Origin: Candidatus Bathyarchaeota archaeon
GTDB taxonomy: Archaea; Thermoproteota; Bathyarchaeia; Bathyarchaeales; Bathyarchaeaceae
Assembly: GCA_026967815.1 (NCBI GenBank)
Contig: JAPUUO010000055.1
Location: 1-9,008 of the forward strand
Length of the DNA: 9,008 bases
Reading direction: 5' to 3'
In this document: in pieces, positions 4,973-9,008 of the stretch
Numbering within the stretch: the first letter of the stretch is position 1
Layout of the letters: every line of letters begins with the position of its first letter
Program-made: the position numbers and the translations under genes
The notes under the pieces: model-generated
The model's input: the letters and a program-made list of their open reading frames with translations, nothing else
Told to the model about the DNA's origin: nothing
The model's database searches: none

Positions 4973-7256
4973 GCCAATTAGGGGCTGGTTGCTTGATGTA
5001 TATTCTTCTGGTCCCGGTGAAATGACAGTTTGGATCATAGCGGAAGACGGCGAGCGCGTAAAGTTGACAGATAGGTTTCAGCCTAGAATTTTTGTTTCAG
5101 GCAGAACGGCGGATCTGTCCAAGCTGACGGATTATCTTGCGACTAGTGAGCCTGTGGTTAGCTGGCGATATGTGGAGAAGTATGCTGATTTTATGGACGA
5201 CGAGAAGTTGAAGGTTTTGGAGGTAACTATGACGGATTGTCGAAACAAACCTTACTTTGCTCGTAAACTGTTGAAGCTAGGGAGCTATCAGAAGTTTAGG
5301 CTTCATAATGTGGATGTTCCTGCTGCTCAGACATATCTTTATGATAGGGATATTTTCCCCTTGGCGCATGTAGTGGTTACTGATCAAGGTGATAGGCTTG
5401 CTTACTGGGTGTTGGATTCTGTTGAAAGCGTGGATTATGTGATTCCTTCTCTTCGATTGATGAGAATGCATGTAGAAACAGTTACAGATAGAGCTGTTCC
5501 AAACTTTAATGATGCGATCAGCTCGATTGTTCTTGAATACGATAGAGAAAGAGTTGTCATTGATGATGGAGATGAAAGTGAGCAGATTCTCAAGATGGTT
5601 GAAGCGATTAGAGAGAGGGATCCTGACGTTGTTTTTACTCAAGGTGGAGACTCGTTTCTTTTTCCTTATCTTGCTCGTAGGGCGTTTGTGAATGGCATTC
5701 TTAACAAGCTGGTTCTCGGAAGAGAGGAAATTCCCCTTAGAGCTAAAAAGAAGCGTGGGATTACGTTCTTCTCATATGGAAGGGTTTACTTTAAGGCGCC
5801 TGTACGCAGGCTTTATGGAAGAATCCATGTGGATGAAAAGAACACTTTCATCTATTCTGCTTGCGGACTCGATGGATTGATTGAAGTATCGAGAACTTGT
5901 AGGGTTCCTTTGCATAAGGCTGCGAGGGCGTCGATTGGAACGATTATGTCTTCTTTGCAGCTTTATCAGGCAACGAGAGATGATATTCTTATTCCTTGGA
6001 AGAAGAGTAAGCCTGAAGCGTTTAAGTCGGGTTGGGAGTTGCTTGTGGCGGATAGGGGAGGGTTCATTTTTGAGCCGAAGTTGGGTATACATGATTGGGT
6101 TGCTGAAGTTGACTTTTCTTCTATGTATCCTACTTTGATGGCGAAGCAGAATATCTCAGCTGAAACTGTGCTTTGCAAATGTTGTTCAGACTCGTCGTTA
6201 AGGGTGCCTGAGCTTGGATATAACGTGTGTGAGAAGCGGGAGGGTATAGTTCCTCGAACTTTGAAGATTATTTTGCAGAAGCGGGCAGCCTATAAGTGTT
6301 TGAGAAATGAGGCTGAAGACGTGAAGCTGAGGAAGCTGTACAATAGCAGGCAGAATGCTTTGAAGTGGATTTTGGTGACATGTTTTGGTTATCTAGGCTA
6401 TAAGAATGCTCGTTTTGGTAAGGTTGATGCTCACATTGCGGTTTGTGCTTTTGCTAGAGATGCTCTTTTGAAGACTGTGCGTATAGCTGAGAATAGAGGT
6501 TTCGAAGTAGTTCACGGCATTGTTGATTCTTTATGGCTTAAGAAGGAAGGCGCTTCTTCGAGAGAGTATGTTAAGCTTTGTAGCGCTGTTTCCGAAGAGA
6601 TCGGTGTGCAGTTGAACATTGAGGGCAGATATCGCTGGATTGTGTTTTTGCCGTCGAGGATGCATGTGGAGATTCCTGTTCTTAACCGATATTATGGAGT
6701 GTTTGAGTCTGGAAAAATTAAGGTGCGAGGCATTGAAGCGGTGAGGCGGGATACGCCGTCGTTCATTAAGAGGGCTCAGATGGATATGATAGGCATGCTC
6801 GCGAAGGCGTCAAACTCTGAGGCGTTCATTACGATGATTCCTGAGTCTATCGAAGTTTTGAGATGTTATGTAGAGAAGTTGAAGAAAAGAAATGTTGATG
6901 CGCAAGATTTGATTGTTGCGAAGCGCTTGTCTATGCATCCGGATAGGTATACGCATGATGTTTTTCAGGTTATAGCGGCTAGGCAGTTGATGAAGGAGGG
7001 TATAGAGGTGTCTGGGGGGCAGACGGTTCGGTACTTGATAACTGATGCTGAAAACAAGAGGCCACGTAGGCGTGTGAAGGCGGCGGAATTGATTGATGCT
7101 GAAACTCGATTTGATGCTGAAAAGTATGTGGACATGCTGATTCTTGCGGGCGTGAATATCCTGAGTCCTTTTGCGTATGATGAAGAAAGATTGAAAGATT
7201 ATGTAGTTTATGGTGAAAAACAGACGATGCTCAAGCCTGTTTTGAAAACACCGTAG
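4938..7256 (+). CDS. polB2: Family-B DNA polymerase, PolB2 (Dpo2-like, catalytically divergent)
   Basis: A 772-residue B-family polymerase with N-terminal, exonuclease, palm, fingers and thumb regions. Motif A keeps its aspartate: D392 in EVDFSSMYP (390-398). Motif B keeps K476 in NALKWILVTCFGYLGY (473-488) but reads V-T-C-F-G for the usual N-S-x-Y-G. Motif C reads HGIVDS (526-531) for YGDTDS, so the first aspartate is Ile and the second (D530) remains. The exonuclease is dead: Exo I SFDIE has become SIVLE (196-200), and Exo II FDFPYL has become FLFPYL (240-245). Thumb motif GIEAVRRD (598-605) is present. These changes mark the archaeal PolB2 group, described as inactivated polymerases; Sulfolobus Dpo2 has been linked to damage-induced mutagenesis. 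C413, C415, C416 and C431 form a possible metal site. TTG at 4938 is the best in-frame start and overlaps the previous gene by 35 bases; TTG at 4989 is the alternative. Confidence 0.93.
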   Translation: MSGWKNGLVSLRPIRGWLLDVYSSGPGEMTVWIIAEDGERVKLTDRFQPRIFVSGRTADLSKLTDYLATSEPVVSWRYVEKYADFMDDEKLKVLEVTMTDCRNKPYFARKLLKLGSYQKFRLHNVDVPAAQTYLYDRDIFPLAHVVVTDQGDRLAYWVLDSVESVDYVIPSLRLMRMHVETVTDRAVPNFNDAISSIVLEYDRERVVIDDGDESEQILKMVEAIRERDPDVVFTQGGDSFLFPYLARRAFVNGILNKLVLGREEIPLRAKKKRGITFFSYGRVYFKAPVRRLYGRIHVDEKNTFIYSACGLDGLIEVSRTCRVPLHKAARASIGTIMSSLQLYQATRDDILIPWKKSKPEAFKSGWELLVADRGGFIFEPKLGIHDWVAEVDFSSMYPTLMAKQNISAETVLCKCCSDSSLRVPELGYNVCEKREGIVPRTLKIILQKRAAYKCLRNEAEDVKLRKLYNSRQNALKWILVTCFGYLGYKNARFGKVDAHIAVCAFARDALLKTVRIAENRGFEVVHGIVDSLWLKKEGASSREYVKLCSAVSEEIGVQLNIEGRYRWIVFLPSRMHVEIPVLNRYYGVFESGKIKVRGIEAVRRDTPSFIKRAQMDMIGMLAKASNSEAFITMIPESIEVLRCYVEKLKKRNVDAQDLIVAKRLSMHPDRYTHDVFQVIAARQLMKEGIEVSGGQTVRYLITDAENKRPRRRVKAAELIDAETRFDAEKYVDMLILAGVNILSPFAYDEERLKDYVVYGEKQTMLKPVLKTP

Positions 7257-7280
7257 TGTACAGGCAACGCGCGTAAACGG

Positions 7281-7538
7281 CTACTGCTCTTGCGAGCGTG
7301 CTGGAGGTGATTGGCGTTCAGGAAGTTTTGAGTATGCGCCGTCTGATGTTCTATAAACTGCTATTCTTCCAACGGTTTCCCAGTTGTCTCCATCCCTGCG
7401 TCTGAGTTGCACTGTAATGACTTCGGCGGATGGATCGGTCTTTCCAGGCCAGATGGTGATGCCGAGAAAATCTTGTTCATTGATACGTGTATAGAACCTT
7501 GCCTTTGGTTGAGATTTTGAGCTCAACTTTGTCACCAT
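7281..7538 (-). CDS. Conserved small archaeal protein of unknown function
   Basis: An 85-residue soluble protein, apparently all-beta, with a disordered basic N-terminus (KLSSKSQPKAR) and a Pro/Gln-rich tail. The core runs from FYTRINEQDFLGITIW (15-30) through AEVITVQLRRRDGDNWETVG (38-57) to RIAVYRTSDGAYSKLPER (58-75). Alternating hydrophobics and turn motifs suggest a small beta-sandwich or barrel. I recall similar short proteins in TACK archaea but no named function. The start is ATG at 7538, preceded by AAAGG at short spacing. The gene ends 24 bases from the polB2 stop, facing it, so it is not part of that operon. It diverges from the tRNA-binding gene. Confidence 0.75.
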   Translation of the reverse strand: MVTKLSSKSQPKARFYTRINEQDFLGITIWPGKTDPSAEVITVQLRRRDGDNWETVGRIAVYRTSDGAYSKLPERQSPPARSQEQ

Positions 7539-7595
7539 ATTCCTTTATGTGGTCTACGCTTTTATTTTTAGGCATTTCTGAGGAAAAGTGCGTGT

Positions 7596-7617
7596 GATAT
7601 ACGTAAAGCTTAAAAAT
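7596..7617 (+). promoter_or_regulatory. Promoter region of the tRNA-binding protein gene
   Basis: Two TATA-like boxes, GATATAC (7596-7602) and CTTAAAAAT (7609-7617), precede the gene. The first follows GTGCGTGT (7588-7595) directly. The first box would start the transcript near 7625, keeping AAGGAG (7630-7635). The second would start it near 7640, giving a short leader before the ATG at 7656. Confidence 0.4.
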
Positions 7618-7655
7618 CCTGAGGTTTGGAAGGAGAATTATTGTGGGTGACTGGA

Positions 7656-7982
7656 ATGGAAATACCGTTTAATGAATTTCTGAAACTTGACATGAGGGTT
7701 GGCAAGGTTGTTGAGGCTGAACATGTTGTTGGGTCAAGGAACCTAATCAGGATGATGGTTGATTTTGGGTCTGAAAAGAGACAGTCGGTGGCTGGATTGT
7801 TGCAGTATTACAAGCCTGAAGAGCTAGTGAACAAGAAATTTGCGTTCGTGTTGAACCTTCAAAGAAGAAAATTTATGGGCGTGGAATCTCAGTGCATGGT
7901 TCTTGCGGCTGAAGATGAGAGGGGAAGCGTTATTCTGATAAGACCTGAAAGGGACATCGAAGTGGGAAGCAGAATCAGGTAA
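7656..7982 (+). CDS. tRNA-binding OB-fold protein (MetRS C-terminal / CsaA / Trbp111 type)
   Basis: A stand-alone tRNA_bind (EMAP-II-like OB-fold) domain of 108 residues. Family motifs are FLKLDMRVGKVVEAE (8-22), a core strand region LIRMMVDFG (30-38), RQSVAGLLQYYKPEELVNKK (42-61), and NLQRRKFMGVESQCMVLAA (67-85), which corresponds to the usual NLKPxKLMGVESxGMxLAA. It closes with ILIRPERDIEVGSRIR (93-108). Such proteins dimerise and bind the outside of the tRNA elbow. In archaea a separate gene of this type often serves as the beta part of methionyl-tRNA synthetase; whether it does so here depends on whether metG lacks the domain. The ATG at 7656 fits the family's N-terminus. TTG at 7641 (AAGGAG five bases before) and TTG at 7626 are longer alternatives, adding 5 or 10 atypical residues. 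Confidence 0.9.
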   Translation: MEIPFNEFLKLDMRVGKVVEAEHVVGSRNLIRMMVDFGSEKRQSVAGLLQYYKPEELVNKKFAFVLNLQRRKFMGVESQCMVLAAEDERGSVILIRPERDIEVGSRIR

Positions 7983-8022
7983 TATATGAGTACGCCTGCA
8001 AGCCACGATACTTTATTTGCCC

Positions 8023-8045
8023 GCGCGCGCACATAAGTTTATAAG
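8023..8045 (+). promoter_or_regulatory. Promoter of the zinc-ribbon gene: GC element plus TATA box
   Basis: GCGCGCGC (8023-8030) is followed seven bases on by a good archaeal TATA box, TTTATAAG (8038-8045). Transcription should start near 8067-8072, at the left edge of the 20-bp palindrome and about 35 bases before the ATG at 8107. Confidence 0.6.
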
Positions 8046-8066
8046 TAGTTTTATGGAAAACATCCT

Positions 8067-8086
8067 TGAATCAGAATTCTGATTCA
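8067..8086. promoter_or_regulatory. Perfect 20-bp palindrome at the predicted transcript start
   Basis: The half-site TGAATCAGAA is repeated exactly as its reverse complement with no spacer, centred on the AATT at 8075-8078. It lies about 22 bases after the TATA box and ten bases before the AGGAGGTG ribosome site. A spacer-free palindrome forms a poor RNA hairpin, so it is more likely a DNA operator for a dimeric repressor. The regulator is not visible here. Confidence 0.65.
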
Positions 8087-8096
8087 TCCAGCGAGC

Positions 8097-8104
8097 AGGA
8101 GGTG
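8097..8104 (+). promoter_or_regulatory. Strong Shine-Dalgarno site fixing the zinc-ribbon frame
   Basis: AGGAGGTG is a full match to the 16S 3' end. It points to ATG at 8107 (four bases after GGAGG) or ATG at 8113 (ten bases after), both in the CxxC frame. The competing longer frame has no such site before its TTG at 8066. Confidence 0.75.
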
Positions 8105-8106
8105 CA

Positions 8107-8265
8107 ATGCGAATGTCCTATAGAGAATCAAGAGAAATGCACGATGCAGTCTGCGCCGAATGTGGACAAAAATGTCAAGTCCCCTTCAAACCAGACTCAA
8201 GCAGACCAGTATATTGCCGAGAATGTTGGGCAAAAAGAAGACCACCAAGAAGAAGTAGATATTAA
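8107..8265 (+). CDS. CxxC-x17-CxxC zinc-ribbon protein
   Basis: A 52-residue protein whose core reads VCAECGQKC (15-23), VPFKPDSSRPVYC (25-37), RECWAKRRPPRR (38-49). C16-AE-C19 and C37-RE-C40 are separated by exactly 17 residues, the defining spacing of the CxxC-x17-CxxC zinc-ribbon domain found in many archaea. C23 is an extra cysteine. The tail is Arg/Pro-rich (KRRPPRRSRY), suggesting nucleic-acid or ribosome contact, which is inference. The strong AGGAGGTG site and the TATA box upstream support expression. ATG at 8113 would shorten it by two residues. A longer frame over the same bases (from a TTG at 8066) encodes a low-complexity Ser/Gln/Glu peptide and is rejected as a shadow. An oligo-T tract follows the stop. 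Confidence 0.85.
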   Translation: MRMSYRESREMHDAVCAECGQKCQVPFKPDSSRPVYCRECWAKRRPPRRSRY

Positions 8266-8301
8266 GCTCACAAGCTAACATCTATTCTTTTCATATCCAT
8301 A

Positions 8302-8309
8302 TTTTTTTT
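8302..8309 (+). terminator. Oligo-T terminator after the zinc-ribbon gene
   Basis: Eight T in a row, 36 bases after the TAA at 8263-8265, with no hairpin before it. This is the usual form of archaeal intrinsic termination. The following stretch to 8464 is non-coding as far as I can see. Confidence 0.5.
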
Positions 8310-8464
8310 GGTTTCCGTACTTTATGATATATGCGCGTGCATTAGTTTTTATTTTTGTTTGCACTATTTTGTTTTGCCGGATGACGAGAAGGCATTAGGT
8401 TGATATACTGGGATGAAATTTCAGAGTTACTCTGACGGCAACGATCAATTAACCTTTGTTCAAT

Positions 8465-8605
8465 ATGCACGTGCAAATGAAGGGAAATGAAACTATGAAA
8501 TCTCGCTTTTTTTCCGCAGTCCAATGTAGAGGTTGCATTTTTAAAGGTTCCACGTACTGTTGGCGTCAATGCCCTTACAATATTTGGAAGAAACAGACTT
8601 TCTGA
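8465..8605 (+). CDS. Candidate 46-residue cysteine-rich small protein
   Basis: A short open frame from ATG at 8465 to TGA at 8603-8605. Its second half is dense in cysteine and aromatics: VQCRGCIFKGSTYC (19-32) then WRQCPYNIWKK (33-43), so C21-RG-C24 ... C32-WRQ-C36. This four-cysteine pattern suggests a small zinc or iron-sulfur knuckle. Three in-frame ATGs (8465, 8477, 8495) are possible. The last leaves 36 residues, with the purine-rich GAAGGG (8479-8484) ten bases before it. A TATA-like GATATAC (8402-8408) lies upstream. The opposite strand also has an open frame, but its peptide shows no family signs. No family is recognised; it could be a chance ORF. Confidence 0.45.
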   Translation: MHVQMKGNETMKSRFFSAVQCRGCIFKGSTYCWRQCPYNIWKKQTF

Positions 8606-8631
8606 AAGCATCGTGCGCGTGGAAGTTAGTC

Positions 8632-8637
8632 AAAAAA
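8632..8637 (-). terminator. Oligo-T terminator for the DUF4177-like gene
   Basis: On the minus strand six T lie about 30 bases after the stop at 8667. No stem-loop is apparent. Confidence 0.35.
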
Positions 8638-8666
8638 CGGAAGATTAAGATGTAGCTTGTTGTGTT

Positions 8667-8855
8667 TCACTCGCCCTTTTCAAACAGCAGATAATGATTG
8701 ACATCTGCTCCTATCCCGATTCCAACACAAGAATAGGTGTGGAGACGCCAACCGTTCTTTTGAAACCTCTCGATTGCGTTAGCTACATCGTTATGGTGCT
8801 TGACTTGCACGCACATCCATTCTTTCAACCTAATTTCACCTTCTGAGATTTGCAT
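8667..8855 (-). CDS. Small DUF4177-like protein
   Basis: The 62-residue product has the layout of the DUF4177 family: a first strand (EWMCVQVKH, 12-20), a helix that groups residues before a Gly-Trp turn (VANAIERFQKNGWRL, 24-38), then two strands (HTYSCVGIGIG, 39-49; HYLLFEK, 54-60). The N-helix-x-GW pattern is the family's hallmark. These are small alpha-beta proteins of unknown function. The start is uncertain. ATG at 8855 has no ribosome site and lies only about 12 bases from a TATA-like box. TTG at 8828, seven bases after GGTGA (8840-8836), or ATG at 8816 fit the promoter better and still keep the domain. It is a single gene. Confidence 0.7.
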   Translation of the reverse strand: MQISEGEIRLKEWMCVQVKHHNDVANAIERFQKNGWRLHTYSCVGIGIGADVNHYLLFEKGE

Positions 8856-8862
8856 AAGTAGG

Positions 8863-8882
8863 CGTATATGGTTTACGCGCGC
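8863..8882 (-). promoter_or_regulatory. Promoter of the DUF4177-like gene: GC element plus TATA box
   Basis: On the minus strand GCGCGCGT (8882-8875) precedes CCATATACG (8871-8863). The transcript start expected 25 bases on (~8842) falls after the ATG at 8855, which argues for a later start codon. Confidence 0.4.
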
Positions 8883-8942
8883 ATTGTGGCAGATCGCAAA
8901 ATTTAGATGAATAGGATTCTTTTGAGAATGATTTGCTTCATT

Positions 8943-9008
8943 TCAGTGTTTCTTGTGAAATTTTTCTGCTTCTTCTTCTAGTTTGCTGAGTCTCGTGTAG
9001 TAATCTGG
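8943..9008 (-). CDS. C-terminal end of a minus-strand gene (cut by the window edge)
   Basis: An open frame enters from the right edge on the minus strand and stops at TGA (8945-8943). The 21 visible residues, PDYYTRLSKLEEEAEKFHKKH, form a charged amphipathic helix typical of a protein C-terminus. A 5-bp hairpin (8916-8929) follows the stop. The family cannot be told. Confidence 0.5.
   Translation of the reverse strand, partial: PDYYTRLSKLEEEAEKFHKKH

Noticed and set aside
4616..6178. Minus- and plus-strand ORFs overlapping the PolB2 cassette (4616-5038, 5277-5642, 5509-5691, 5692-5880, 5772-6092, 5881-6138, 5966-6178)
   Set aside because: All lie inside the clear RadA-like, helical or PolB2 frames and show compositional shadow features.
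7477..7575. Minus-strand 32-codon frame (MPKNKSVDH...) overlapping the 85-residue gene start
   Set aside because: Good-looking lysine-rich peptide, but it ends inside the gene. The 85-residue frame carries the conserved core. It could be a leader peptide, but nothing supports that.
8066..8278. 70-residue plus-strand ORF starting TTG
   Set aside because: Low-complexity Ser/Gln/Glu/Asn peptide with no ribosome site, whose start runs through the palindrome. The overlapping CxxC-x17-CxxC frame explains the locus.
8413..8490. 25-residue plus-strand ORF after GATATAC
   Set aside because: Too short, no cysteine or domain pattern, and it overlaps the stronger 8465-8605 candidate.
8342..8611. 89-residue minus-strand ORF
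   Set aside because: No recognisable domain and an unnatural composition. It covers the more convincing cysteine-rich plus-strand frame, and no clear promoter precedes it.
1..9008. CRISPR array, insertion sequence, prophage or toxin-antitoxin pair
   Set aside because: No regularly spaced repeats, transposase, integrase or toxin-like gene was found on either strand.

Overview
The window looks archaeal. Its core is a B-family DNA polymerase of the divergent archaeal PolB2 type. Gene starts are often TTG or GTG with short Shine-Dalgarno sites, and TATA-like boxes lie about 25-35 bases before many genes. Small zinc-ribbon genes of archaeal type are also present. A member of the Bathyarchaeia or a nearby TACK lineage is my best guess; this is inference from gene content, not a phylogenetic result. 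No rRNA, tRNA, transposase, CRISPR array or phage gene was seen.

Layout. Bases 1-91 hold the end of a membrane-protein gene read rightward. At 168-2275 two DUF72 (YecE-like TIM-barrel) genes lie head to tail on the minus strand with a 7-base overlap. Each has a different C-terminal addition: a SWIM-like zinc knuckle in one and a DUF2795-like helical domain in the other. They diverge, across a 298-base spacer carrying a 9-bp inverted repeat, from a spore-photolyase-like radical SAM gene (2574-3377). A single-domain cupin (3403-3756, minus) follows.

The centre (3992-7256) is a tight three-gene cassette. It encodes a RadA-like protein with a broken P-loop, an 89-residue helical protein, and a 772-residue PolB2 whose exonuclease site is destroyed and whose motif C has lost its first aspartate. 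The first two genes abut with no gap, and the last two appear to overlap. The arrangement of a degenerate RecA-fold protein, a small helper and an unusual polymerase resembles the bacterial ImuA-ImuB-DnaE2 mutasome in logic, though not by homology. With the SPL-like and DUF72 genes beside it, the region reads as a DNA-damage-response neighbourhood. That functional reading is inference.

The right end (7281-9008) is a run of small genes: a conserved 85-residue protein convergent with polB, a MetRS-C-terminal/CsaA-like tRNA-binding protein, a 52-residue CxxC-x17-CxxC zinc ribbon, a 46-residue cysteine-rich candidate, a DUF4177-like protein, and the end of one more minus-strand gene. The zinc ribbon lies in a frame easily missed behind a longer spurious ORF, and a perfect 20-bp palindrome sits just before it. 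Several promoters here share an alternating GC element just upstream of the TATA box.
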